DNA from: Blastobasis lacticolella | Taxonomy: Eukaryota; Arthropoda; Insecta; Lepidoptera; Blastobasidae | Length of the DNA: 64,000 bases | NCBI GenBank assembly: GCA_905147135.1 | Contig: LR990053.1 | Location: forward strand, 1,624,501 to 1,688,500 | Direction: 5' to 3' | Shown here: piece after piece, positions 34,176 through 46,500 of the stretch | Numbering within the stretch: the stretch's first letter is position 1 | How the letters are laid out: each line of letters starts with the position of its first letter | The notes under the pieces: generated by a model | The model's database searches: none | What the model was told of the DNA's origin: nothing | What the model saw: only the letters and a program-made list of their open reading frames with translations | Made by a program: the position numbers and the translations under genes

Positions 34176-34700
34176 AAACAACATAAACCTATCAGGCATA
34201 TGGGCAGGAGTCGAACGTCGCCTGCATTGCAATCACAAGGAGATGATCGCCGTCTTACGAGTTCTGCAAGAACACCGCCACTATCTGAGCTCGAAAAGCC
34301 TAGTGGTGCAATGCGACAACCGAACCGTCGTTGCGTACCTACGGAACGAAGGCGGGACCAAGTCGGAGACATTGACGAATTTGGTGACTCAGATATTTCA
34401 TATCTTGGACCATCACAAAATTCACGTATCAGTGTACCACATTCCAGGAGCTTACAACAGCGACGCAGATCGTCTTTCTCGTCAGAAAAGCGCTCCCGAA
34501 TGGCATCTACTGCCGCCACTGACGGACGTAGTCTTCGCCAAGTGGGGACACCCATCAATAGATCTGTTTGCCTCAAGAACAGCCCACGTCGTACCAACCT
34601 ACTGCACTCTCGACAGAGTAGACGACCATCGAGCTACTACGATGCTCTATCATGGAAATGGAACTTTCCCCTAGCGTGGGTGTTCCCGCCTCCGTACCTA
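34176..34700 (+). pseudogene. DIRS RNase H region (frameshifted at its end)
   Basis: The frame ending at 34674 shows RNase H features: [35 protein letters not shown] (Asp of the active site in CDN) and [15 protein letters not shown] (conserved H...D). The next family segment, [20 protein letters not shown], is in another frame (about 34640-34740), so an indel lies near 34650. The start is the deletion junction with the RT fragment. Confidence 0.7.
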
Positions 34701-34749
34701 ATTCCGAAGGTGTTGTCTCACCTCAATCAAGCGCAAGGTATTTATCTCG

Positions 34750-35862
34750 GTGGTACAAGGTATATTGGCGCCCAGACCTGAAAGCCAGGGCCTTAGCGGC
34801 TCCGTTTACCATTCTAGACCTTTCTCAAGTGCTAGTAGATACGTCGACCAATCTACCGCCACCGAAAGCCTCACAAATGACAATGGAAATCTGGGGGTGG
34901 AGTCCACTTTTGAATGACTGGTCAAGCGAACAAATCTCACTACTTAAAACAAGTTGGCGCAAGTCGACTTTGCAGACATATAAACCGGCTTGGAAGAGAT
35001 GGCTATCTTGGGCAGGAAAACATAACGTAAATACTTGTAACCCAAGCGGTTCTCAATTGGCAAGATTTCTTGCAGACTTGCATCAGAAGGAAAGATTAAG
35101 TTTAAGTACGGTTATGTTGCATAAATCGGTTTTCTCGACCTTTTATAATCCTAATAATTCCGAGAAACTAAGTTCACATACACCCGTGAAACAAGTCTTA
35201 AAATCTATCGAGCTAGCAAAACCGAGTCGAATCAAACCACCTATATGGGATATGAATACTGTTGTCAGTCATCTAAGCGAAAAGATTCGAATGCGGATAA
35301 CCTTTACAATATATCCAAGACTGTAGCTGCTGTACTCCTACTATGTTCAGGCCGTCGAGTGCATGACTTAACACTCTTAAGAGTGTCCGCTGATCATTGC
35401 ACTATCGATGAAAACTATATTACATTTTGGCCAGTTCACGGTTCCAAAACTGACAATGCAAAATATCAACAATCGGGATGGAAATTAATGAGTAATTATG
35501 AAAATAAAGCCTTGCATTTAATTAAAGAACTTTTACGACTATCACAACCGAGAAGAAATGAAGCAAAGTGTGATCACTTATTCATCACTACGAACGGCGT
35601 AGCTAAACCTGCTTCTCGAACGGTTTTAGCTGGATGGGTAAAGAAGGTACTGCGGGAGGCAGGTATCCAAGCAACCCCCGGCAGTTTCCGATCGGCTGTG
35701 GCGTCAAAGTCTTGGACTGAAAATCATAAATTAGATGATATACTGTCTCGTGGAAACTGAAGATCTGCCAATACCTTACAAAAATTCTATAGACGTGAGA
35801 TTAGAGAGACGCAAAATCATCCATTAATTACGTCTTGCTTTACCTCAATCACTACTGATTAA
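34750..35862 (+). pseudogene. DIRS tyrosine recombinase, frameshifted and truncated by a stop
   Basis: The N-terminal SAM-like half (34752-about 35285: [20 protein letters not shown]) and the catalytic half (about 35285-35757) are in different frames, so an indel lies near 35285. The catalytic half shows the first Arg in CSGRRVHDLTLL and the second in GSFRSAVASK. A TGA at 35758-35760 follows LSRGN, where the family usually has Trp. The same frame then continues to TAA at 35860-35862 and contains LQKFYRREIRET, whose Tyr is probably the catalytic nucleophile. The stop therefore removes the active-site Tyr. Confidence 0.75.
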
Positions 35863-36172
35863 TACCTAGTCGATTATCATACATTGTAAACATATAAGTA
35901 CGTTCATATTGTCAGATCGATATGTTTTTGCATTATAAATACATATAAGTTAAGTAAGCATTACCTACTTACTTAATAAAATTTGGGTGTTTAACAGCTG
36001 TTTATCTTTTATTCTATTAGTTACTATAACACTAACTGTCCTATCAGTGCATGTAAAATTCTAAATAAACACTTATCACATTGGCATCTTATCCTACCAC
36101 TACCGCCAGGCGATAAGAAACACGTCTCTCATGTTTATTAGGCTTCGAATAACGGTCAAGTTGTTTAATAGC

Positions 36173-36471
36173 GACGTTTTACCTAAAAATAAAACGTTTA
36201 TTAAACATACTTACCTTATTCGAAGCCTAATATTTTAAAACCTGCCTGGCGGATTTCACATTCGAGATTCAATGACAAGGGTCTGGGCCTCAACGCCCAG
36301 CTGCCTGCGGATTGTGGTAGGGATATAGCGCGGGAAAATGGAGGGCTACTATTGGACGGCTCGCACGGCGGGCTTTGACGTAAGCGGAAGTCAATGATGC
36401 TACTCTCATGTTTATTAGGCTTCGAATAAGGTAAGTATGTTTAATTAACGTTTTATTTTTAGGTAAAACAT
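36173..36471. repeat. 60-bp inverted repeats flanking a DIRS terminal fragment
   Basis: About 36173-36232 (ends ACCTTATTCGAAGCCTAAT) and 36411-36471 (starts ATTAGGCTTCGAATAAGG) are near-perfect inverted copies. Between them is the inverted copy of the DIRS left terminus (CCACAATCCGCAGGCAGC on the minus strand). Together with 36130-36172 this is a complex terminal structure, perhaps the inverted terminal repeat and internal complementary region of DIRS elements, or a second rearranged insertion. Confidence 0.6.
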
Positions 36472-36475
36472 CGCT

Positions 36476-37304
36476 ATTATTGAAGCTCAGTTACCATTAC
36501 CGTTGCCAGTGGTGAATGGAAGATGGACTTTTAATTAATCATCGTGTTAGAACCTATCATCATAGGGTATTATTTTATCCATCTGTCTGAACTGGAAGAT
36601 AGACGCAAAGCGTAGCCCAATTAGAATCTGGTAAAACGACAGAGATAATGCTATAAAAACAAAACCATAAGCCCGCTTTTGCTTTGTAAAATTATTTTTA
36701 TGACTCCTGTATTTATTAAACAATAAAGTGTTTACATACATACATTGGTATTTTATATTACGCTAAAAAAGGTAGTTAAAATAACAATAGAAATAGGGTC
36801 ATTGACCGGGGGTCCGGGGGTAGTCAAAAGAATAAAATAACTTTTAGTTTTTTATTAGTAATGTCAACAAGATTATCTACTGTCTTAATATGAACTAACA
36901 TTGATGACATTCTCTGATAAATAAATAAATTTGTACATAATCACAAAATGTTAACCTCTACAACATATTTTGTATAAAAAGTATTTTTATGATATTTTGT
37001 TTGCACCTTACAAAGCAAAATATAATAAAAATATGTGGCAGCTTATTTACATATATTTGAATCTCAAGTTACTGTCATGAGAATACAATAAAATAAAGTA
37101 TAAACAATACTGGACGATGCGGTAACTATTTATTTAGCCCGATATCTTACTACATAAATAAAACCTTTGGTACTTTAAAAACACAACAGTATGCACAGGG
37201 CTTTATGTCGGTCCATTCTAAATTCGACCCAAAATTCGACCACAGGAGATTTTTTAATGAATATTCGAGTTTGACTGCGGTGTTAACTTTATACAGCCTC
37301 CTTT
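36476..37304. other. IDH3A downstream region (3' UTR side)
   Basis: AT-rich, no coding features. On the minus strand an AATAAA (plus-strand TTTATT at 37129-37134) lies about 170 nt beyond the stop of the distal last exon and is a plausible poly(A) signal. The remainder shows nothing recognisable. Confidence 0.5.
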
Positions 37305-37532
37305 TTAATTCAATTTGGAGATGATGGCCTGCGTGTATTCACTGCACTTGGATGTGCCTCCGAGGTCGCCAGTAAGGACTTTGCCCTCGCGCAGGACCTC
37401 GTGGGTGGCTTTCTGGACGAGGTCCGCTTGATCGTTGAGCTGCAAATGCCTCAGCATCATGATGGCGGAAAGCAGCAGCGCTGTGGGGTTCGCCATGTCC
37501 TTGCCCGCAAGATCTGGCGCAGTACCATGCAC
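37305..37532 (-). CDS. IDH3A: IDH3A distal last exon (canonical NAD loop)
   Basis: Acceptor TTTGCCAG, then 75 codons and TAA (37307-37305). It begins [20 protein letters not shown], matching the canonical alpha-subunit cofactor loop with Asp (residue 287) and Lys (291). It ends [20 protein letters not shown]. This is probably the constitutive form. Its splice phase (0) is the same as that of the proximal exon, so both are compatible with exon 6. Confidence 0.93.
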   Translation of the reverse strand: MHGTAPDLAGKDMANPTALLLSAIMMLRHLQLNDQADLVQKATHEVLREGKVLTGDLGGTSKCSEYTQAIISKLN

Positions 37533-40500
37533 CTGGCAAACATTTAAATTAATTATTAAAAGAAAAGGTCTAGACTGCGTCATTGAGCAGTTTTAGTTTG
37601 GTTTATTCACCATTTTTCTAGAGCGTTGTTTATGTTGATAAAACTACGATAAACCAATGATAAACTTATAAGTCAATATCATCACACCCTTAATCCTGGG
37701 TCGCACCATAATGCGCTTACTTTTTCAATGGAATTTGTCAGGATTTAGTGTGGGACGGTGCGGCAAGGGATTATTCGTCATCCCTAAGTGAAAGCGCACT
37801 CGGCGCCTATGGCGCGGTATCCTTATAGGCAGCGAGCACACGACTCGCGTACTTAATGGATACGGTTGAGCAGAGGGGATGGGTATTTATGGGTGGCGCG
37901 AACAAAGCAGACGTGAGCTGTGATTCGCAGATATGCGAGCGGACGTCGGCGCGAAGCGGAGATGAGAGGAGTCATTATGTAAGCGACGTGCACCGAGCGG
38001 CACCGCTACTATCGCTAGTGCTTTGTCATACGATTGTCAGACTAAAATTAGTGACTACTGCATAACAAAATACATTTACAAGGTAGCGCCGCGCGAAGCG
38101 CTTCTGCTCCGCCGGTCAGCTATTTTATATATTCTATTATATTAGATCTGAGGGCTTACCATGAACTCTTATGGCAGGACCTTAACTGAGGGCTTACCAT
38201 GAACTCTTATATCAGGACCTAAACAGAATCGCTTTCGGTTTGAACAAGACAAGCTTATGTGACACGTATAGCGCTGTCTCGTTCTAAGCAGGGCAGTTCT
38301 GTTTAGGTCCTGCTATAAGAGTTCATGGTAAGGCCTCAGGACTATCAAACCATGAAAACCTAATTAAAACTAACGGTTTGATCAGAAACGTGACGGTAGA
38401 AATGTATATGGAAAAATAGGATCGATTTGCTTGTACCAGCCGCTGGGCTAATTGGATTGCCTGAAAAATTTCATCAAAATGGGATTTGCCGTTTCGGAGT
38501 TAATGAGGAACATACATACTCAGATTTTTTTTAGATTGGTATCATAAATTTAAAAAAAGATAGGATACATCATGCCTTGGAATGGATGGTTACAGCTAGT
38601 GGGAAATAAAACAAGCCAGTTCATTCTCCATGTACTTTTAATTCAACTATTTTTATTTACATAAAACCTAAAAAGGCTTTATATTTCTTTTACATTCATG
38701 TACTTTAAAGACATAACTGGGATCCTTTTTTATAGGCACGTACTTATTACCTTTTATAGTCGAAATAATACTTGTCCCAGATCAAACTCAAGGGCCTCAT
38801 ATGAGACGAAATCAGTTTTTAAAATCATATTTGACATAAATATTATTTATAAATAAAAAGTATAAGTTTATTGTCAGATTTAATCTGATTAATATTAAAG
38901 ATAACTACATGAATAAATAATTAAATTATCATGATGTTCTTAGAATACTGTGGTATACTGACACTTTCTTACAACTAAAAAGATCAAAAATCTGCGCTAA
39001 ATAAATAATGTTAAATAAAATCACGATTCAAGGAACCAAGTGGTAATCTTACAAATCATTATCACACGTGTTACATTAATGTGTTAATAAACATTTAATA
39101 AATAATACATAGCGTTTACAATTTATTTTTTCCGGAAATACTTCCGAATGGGAATACTTCGTACTTTCAAAGTACAAATTAAACTATGTATTAATATTGA
39201 TAAGTTACGAACTGTTTGCGATTAAAAATTAAAAATATACGGTATGATCTTTAAGACCAATCTTACAAAAATACTACAGCCATTTCTCACTATTAAATTA
39301 AAACATCTTCAACAAATAACATCTAACGGTGAGAGTAGATTAAACTATGTTCGGAAAATATAAGAATGAGTGAGATAGACAATGAACAAGTGAATAAATG
39401 TAAGAAGTTGGAATATTTGTATGACCTTGAAAACACTTATCAACTTTTGCATTGGTGTGTTCCGGTTTGAAGGATAAGGTAGCCAGCGCAATTACAGGCA
39501 TGAAGCATTTTATCTTAGTCCTCACAGTGTCAACGCACCTGCGGTTCTGCATTTTTGTTGTCTGTTATGGGTGACAGATACCGCATCCCATCAGGTGAGC
39601 TTCTCATGGTACCTATATTATTATTGTTGCAAAAAAACAGCTGCTACTGAAAAGGAAGCCATGGCTTCGAAAAAAGATTGCACTAGAGTGTTGACATTTT
39701 TGGCATATTGGCACATCTGAAGAGAGAATGAGACAACAAGACGGTGTCATTTCATTTTACTAACTAGATGGCGAAGTGGTGGAGTATGCCAAATCAATCA
39801 TAAAATATTTCAAAATACACAACAAGTTGTAAAATTCAGTAACCAAGGCGGCGCGGGCGTTAAGAAGTCTGGTATAGGCGCACCAGTTTGCAAAGAAAGT
39901 AATGAAAATTATTACAGATCTGATTTCCTAGTAGTTATGGAATGTATGAAAGTATACATGCAAAGATAGCACTTAGCTGCTCATAAATAAACATTACATT
40001 CCGATGGAAAACGCGACACCCGTATTTCATTTATGGAGATTCACGTTACATGCAAGTTCAAGGCGATATTTTTACATTTACGGGAAGTATTTATATTCGA
40101 AAACATTCATTTACGTATTGTAAATCGATTTCTGTTACTTTTCGGAAAACTAATAAAAAATTACATGGAACTCTAACCAATACAACACTGCTTTATTTTG
40201 ACGTGATAAAGACTGATTACTTGGAAGCAAAACCTGAGGAAATACGATAGCCCAGTTGCGAATAAATCCGTCATGAATTTCGAATTCCCTATTTTGTGGA
40301 AATGCTCCAAAAACCTCCAGAAAGAGCTAGCGGAACATGAGGTCTGTCATTGGCTAGTACAATTCTAGAATATTTAGGTTTTTAGACCTTGGTGGTCACT
40401 ACACATAGTTACAGGGTGACTTCAAATTCATGATATCAAGGGGTACCGCATGCATGTGCTCGTGACAACAGACAACTTTTACTACGGCACCAACTCTGAA

Positions 40501-43500
40501 ATCGCTAAAAACTCAGCTGTTTGTTTCATACACTTAGGCAGAATTAATTTTCAATGAGCAGTTTTCCAATAGGTAGGTAAAGGTATCTAAAGCATTCCTA
40601 ACCACTCACTAGATGGCGCCCCGACAATTTTGGTAATTGATAATCGCCTGAAATAGGTTCTTAGCAAACAGGATATAAACATTGGGTACGTTGTATTGGA
40701 TAATATTGTATTTGTCAATAGTTTTCAACCATTTTAGAGGTTGTAATAATAATGAAACATTGCCAACTTCTATAAATATTTCTTTGTATATTTCGTTCAA
40801 CAGTTATGTTTATATTAATAAATAAACATCTCATTTTTAAGTTTATTAGTTGGCTGCATGAAATCACTGCCACCATCATACAGATTAAAAAAAGATTACC
40901 AAAATTGTAGGAGCGCCATCTATTGATGCTTTTTGAAACCAACTGACAATACCTACTGGAAAACTCCTAATTATGTATGAAACAGCTAATTTTTTACGCG
41001 ATTTCAGAGTTTGTGTCGTAGTAAAAGTTGTTTCGTTATCACGAGCATACGTTATCATCAATTTTAAGTCACCTTGAATACTGTCATATTAATGACCATG
41101 GAGCGTGCAACCGCTTTGAAATATCGAGGTCAAACTTAATCGAGGTGACTGGTAACAAACTCAATCTAAAATACTTATCCGTCATTTTCAACTGTTAGTT
41201 CTATCCAATTATTGCTTCCCATACATTAGGGTGAGCCTAATGACCGTTTTGTATATACGAATTTTATTTTGTTTGCTTAGAAGCAACAATGTCCCAGATA
41301 TCGCTGGAGTGACGAAGTGGAGAGAGTCGGGAGTGTCGGAGGCCAAGACTCATTTTGGGTCGCTGCGTCAACATTGTAAGTGATTATATCCGATAGCGCG
41401 CCAGTATATTGACAATGGACCTCATGTTTTAGGAGCGCCGTCTGGTGGATTTTCCCAAGTACATAAGGAGGTTCACTCATTGGGTACTTGTGTTTTGTAG
41501 TATGGTAAAAAATTATATTTCCAGTTTAAAATGTTTTCAAATATACGTACCGTCAATATGCGTCACCATCATGTTAATACTCAAGAGCAATGGAGACATG
41601 AATCTCGTAAATAAATAAATTAAAAGACAAAAAATCCTAAGAAAGTATTCATAAAATTATAGTGAACAATTGATCTAGGGTTAACACTAGTTTTTTATAC
41701 GGGTTCAGTCACTGTGGTATGTGGTATATTTTTTCTGATGAATATAGTATAGTATATAGTAGTAGTACTAGTAGGGTACCTTTTTTATCCGGACTGCGGC
41801 GAATACCAAAAGAGTTTGGCTTGTAGGTATATTTTTGTTTAAAAAGTTGGTAGAGCTTGTCTAAGCTGAAATGACGCGCCCCACTACATAATTAGTTGAT
41901 TTCAATGTGTGAGTGCAAATATTATTAACCAATCGAACGACGCGTGCTCCTACGTTTGAGTCTCACCGGCAACTGAATGACCAATTACAACGGCATTTGT
42001 ATATGTATTGCGTCCATGTTTTAAATTTGCTTGTGTGCGTTAATGCGATAGTGGGGCGTGTCATTTCAGCTTAGACGAGCTCTAGGTATATATCTAGTCA
42101 AAACCATCTTCGGTTCTGAGTCTGGTATAAAGCGGGAGGCAGTCCAATCGAACAAATCAGCATTGGAATGTGGAATGGAATGAGCAGCATGTTCTATCAC
42201 TTATATTTTTATTTTAGCTGTTCCTAGCCAGTCGTTTGACCGTCATCTCTTCCGATGACAACTGACGATACAGCCGAAAACGGTAACTTACTAAAAACAT
42301 ACCCCCTTAAGACATCACTGACTGAAAACATCGAAACAAAAAGTGCGTTTCGATAGCAAAAAAAGCAATTGAGCTCGACAACGATAACACTGCATGCGGC
42401 ACGAAAAGGAACTAACTTGCCGCCGATATGGAAGCTATACTGAAGATAGACACCTGGCGCCCCCTCAGTCTTTTCGTTGTCGGGCTCACTTGCGATTTTT
42501 AACCCCCGGCGAAAAAAGGGTGGGGTGTTATAAGTTCGACTGGATGTCTGTCTCTCCCGAACGGATGGACCGATTTCGATGCGGTTTTCTTTAGTTTAAT
42601 CGAGACGGTTGTTAGCTTTGTTTCATTAGAATCGGTTTAGTAGTTTTTAACTGGGGTTTATACGACTTTTTCCATCGCTTAGTTTTCTATAGAAATACAC
42701 CACACCACAGCGCCCCAACACCGGAACCTAGCGGAGGTTCTCGATAATCGCGTTGGTGTACGCCGAGCATTTGCTGTTGCCGCCCAGGTCTTCGGTCAAG
42801 AACTTCCTTTCGCTGAGGACCTTGAATGTGGCTCTCTCGATGTTGTCAGCCATGTCGTAAAGTTCCAGATGACGTAGCATCATCACGCCGGAGAGTAGCA
42901 ACGCTGTGGGGTTCGCTCTGTCTTGGCCGGCGATAGAGGGCGCTGTGCCGTGCACCTGAAAGTGTAGGCTGGTTAGAATAAGGAGGTAAAAAAGTAGGTG
43001 TAAGGAGAAGGGTATTGGACTTCTTGCTCGATTTGACAGTTACATTTCTTTTTAAATCTGAAGTTGGATTTCGCTAATAATATCGTCGAATACCAATATA
43101 CAAATAAATTCGATTTGAGGCCCTTTTATTCGAGGCCAGCAGCTGGGTCGTTCTAGTAAGCCAGCAGCGTTTATTGCGTCTTTTACAAAGCTTATGATAT
43201 AGCTTTCATTTATTCGTCCACACAGTATTTTTCCATATTTACGCTCAAACAATTCTTGCGTTAAAAATCAGTCTATGACTTGATAAATACTTAAACGATT
43301 TTAATTAGGTCTTCTCGATTTGATAGCCAATAAGACAATGATAACCTCTGTAATTAATTTAGCATTTTTTTCGTTGATCCAGTTCTAATTGCAGTTGCAA
43401 CTGTTATAGTTTGTAAACAGTTTCATAATTGTATTAATAAACAGAACCCATCGTGCTGAAGAAATTAATTACATACAGAGGTAATCATTGTCTTATTTGC

Positions 43501-46500
43501 TATCAAACCGTGAAAAACTAATTTTAATCGATTGAATATTTATGAAGTTAAAGATTGATTTGTAACGCTCTGGCGTATGTATCAGCGTACATGGAAAAAT
43601 ATGGGGTGGGCGGATAATTGTGCCAGCGAGTGTATTAGGCAGGTTATGCGCTCGTTAGACCTGGCTAAATTCAGTCGATTAAAGAGAAAGAAGAAAACAG
43701 AAAAAAAAAACAAGTGTGTCAAACTGGAATGCATTGCTCATAGAATAAGGTAAATTTTTGTATCATTTATATTACGTCACGCAACGCTCCGCTTTTCAAA
43801 AGCCGTGATACAAACACTTTACCTCATGTTATGAGCAGTACATTCCACTTTTATTTGCTCTCACGCTTTTTGCTTCTGTTGTGTCTTTTTGTCTTTTTGC
43901 TATACTGAATTTAGTCAAATGTAATCGCGTAGCTCGCCGGTAGCGTCATCTGGTGAGCAAAATTAAGCCAAGACCTATTGAAGTGCAAATTGATCTCTTT
44001 ACAAGTTACTACTGTAACGTAATCACAATGTATAAGACTAGAAAATAAAAGCTCTACGTAATAGGTTTAAAAAAATATATGTTTTATTGCATTTCTAGAC
44101 AATGTAGTTCATAAAAAAAGATACAGAATAAAGAAAGTCCAATAACCCTTCTCTATGGAAAGGTGAGAAGGCCAAAAATAGCATTCAGTCAAGGAAGACA
44201 TGCAAAAATGTTTCTTTTATTTTAACTTCGTCACCAACACATACCAAATGATATGTAATAGTATGTATGAGATGTGTGCGAGTACGATTTGCGTCGAATG
44301 GAGCGCAGAGGGTATACCCACGACACGATTAAAATGTAAAGAACCTAATGAAAAAGAAAATAAAGTTGAGGTTTGCTTAAAAAATAGCAAAGCTATTATT
44401 TAGATTACGATTTATTAATTAATTAAAATTTATTTACTTATAAACAATGCCACGCACGAGGATATGATCAAATCATAAATACACGTAAACTCTATTTTAA
44501 GAGAAGACAGCAATAATCTAAGCATAGAACTCTTGTTTTCCACCGATTTTCATTTCGTTATTTCGTTTAAATATCAGAATCGTCCTAGCGCCTATCCTGT
44601 CCCCTGCCTTGGTCCGCTTTCCTAATCACGTTCAAATATGACATATTCTATAGAAGAACAAGTCACTCCTGTTATAAATTGGCAACTGGACCTTGCAAGA
44701 TACCGAAGGCAAAATCTCATTAGGGCTACCTGTAAGCCTTAGGTACGCCGTAAGAAACCCGATGAATACTTTTATAATTTGTCAATGCAGACATACCGCA
44801 TGTCCACTGAATAACATGTATTTATAAAAAAATATTTTTTTAAAACCGCTTTCTAAATGTTAATAGGCTTGCATTTGACTTTAACTCACCTAATCGAAAG
44901 CGAGAATGTATTGTTATAATGTACAAATTAGTACCGACCGAGAGGTCTGCTATAGTACCAACACTGCGATCTCCAACCCGCCCACCCAGCGTGGAGATTA
45001 CAACAATTAAAGTACAACAGTCGACTGGTATGCACTGATAACTGTCGCATTACAATACGCTCTACACTGTGCTCCGACGACTTAAATCGTACAACCGTTT
45101 TGCAATGTTATTTCATGCAACTCATATAACATTCACAGGCAGTTGAAATATAGTGTTACGGTCTATAGTGGTTACATAATGAATGGAATGGAACACGTTG
45201 CCTGCGAGTGTGTTCTCTGATCATTATAATCTGGACGCCTTCTATTCAAGGCTAGAGTGAATAGGCTGTTCCTAGACAGACATGCTCCACCTTCGGCCGC
45301 ATCGTCACCTACCGCCAGGTGAGATGGCCGTCAAATGCCTGCTAGTTAGTATAAAAATATATAAACGTTGTAAACTTTAGGATCGTTTGATAGCATAAAT
45401 CACAACTATGTGACTGACTTCATTTGAATGTATTAATATAACTGTTATTTAGGTTTCCACATTGTTTAAAGGAAACCTAAGTACAGAGTTGGTTAAGATG
45501 TTTAACATTGAATTTTTTAAGACTCATCAGTCAAAACAAATTTTAGATACATAGAACTTTTGTCTAGTGACAATTATTTATTAGACATTTGTGCACGATA
45601 TTAGGAAAAATAACAAACAATTTTATGAATGGATCATAAGTAAGTAATCTAAATAGGACATTCACAAACAACCTTTTGCCAATACAACAACACATCCGCC
45701 AACAGGTGACAATGATGATCACTTTGTGAATAGTGTATACATATTATGAATGAGTTTTATTCATTGTTTAGTTCACAACGGACAACCCACACCGCATTCT
45801 TGTTAGTAGTTATTTTAGCACACACAAAGAAATTACATGTGAAATAGACTTACATATTTCTTTTTGTGATACAAATATGCACTGTCACGAAACATAGTTA
45901 CTTACTTACTTTGCTCTACTGTGCTTGGAACTAAGAAGCGAATTGTGCAAACTAAGTTTAAAAACGAATACTAATAATTTTTTAACACAACTAAACGTTT
46001 ACTATTGTACTAAATACAAATAATTGAATTAAAAAAGCTTCCCGATAAATCGTTGCGATGCTCGATCAATTGTATTACAACCTTCGTGTCAATTTAATGT
46101 GATTTTTTTGTTGTAAATACGTCATTTGTAGAACTGGATATTATTGTTATAAATTACAAAAATAATCATATTGGCGTTAATGTCCCGGTTGTGCTCTCGC
46201 GCACGTGGGCCCGGGTCCTTGACCATGATGCAGGATTTGGCAGATCAGGTATAATTAGATCAGTAACTGAACTAAGTAGCCCTGCTACCAACCAGGGCAA
46301 CCTGACCAGACTAGATCATGGTTGCACATTGGATACTCCTGGATTTTGTTATTATTAATTACACATACATATACGAAATGTTTCCTGTTGTGCTAATTAT
46401 TTCACCGAACTAGAGTGGCGAATCTCGTCTATACAGATTGATTTGGTATATTTTTAGGTACCCGTAAGCATGTACCCGTGATAACAAACAACTCTTAGTA

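Larger units (their letters stand above)
31080..36475 (+). mobile_element. Decayed DIRS-like (tyrosine recombinase) retrotransposon
   Basis: Order: left terminal repeat, gag-like region, start of reverse transcriptase, RNase H, tyrosine recombinase, inverted terminal sequence. About 31110-31268 reappears inverted at about 36275-36435, and TTGACCGTTATTCGAAGCC near 31110 reappears inverted near 36150. Inverted ends plus a YR instead of an integrase are the hallmark of DIRS elements (family knowledge). The copy is dead: a stop codon splits the gag-RT frame (32562), the RT core is deleted near 34175, there are frameshifts near 34650, 34750 and 35285, and a stop truncates the YR. Two MITEs (33100-33509, 33647-34058) are inserted in it. 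It lies between NOL6 and IDH3A. Confidence 0.8.
37533..42727 (-). other. IDH3A interval between the two last exons (5.2 kb)
   Basis: Contents: an unrecognised GC-richer patch about 37740-38100, foldback J (38148-38339), a dispersed repeat about 39465-39605 shared with 52955-53075, foldback C1 with nested MITE A5 (40412-41075) and MITE D1 (41851-42084). On the minus strand an AATAAA (plus-strand 42208-42213) lies about 515 nt beyond the proximal stop and could end the short transcript. No other exon was recognised. Confidence 0.55.
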
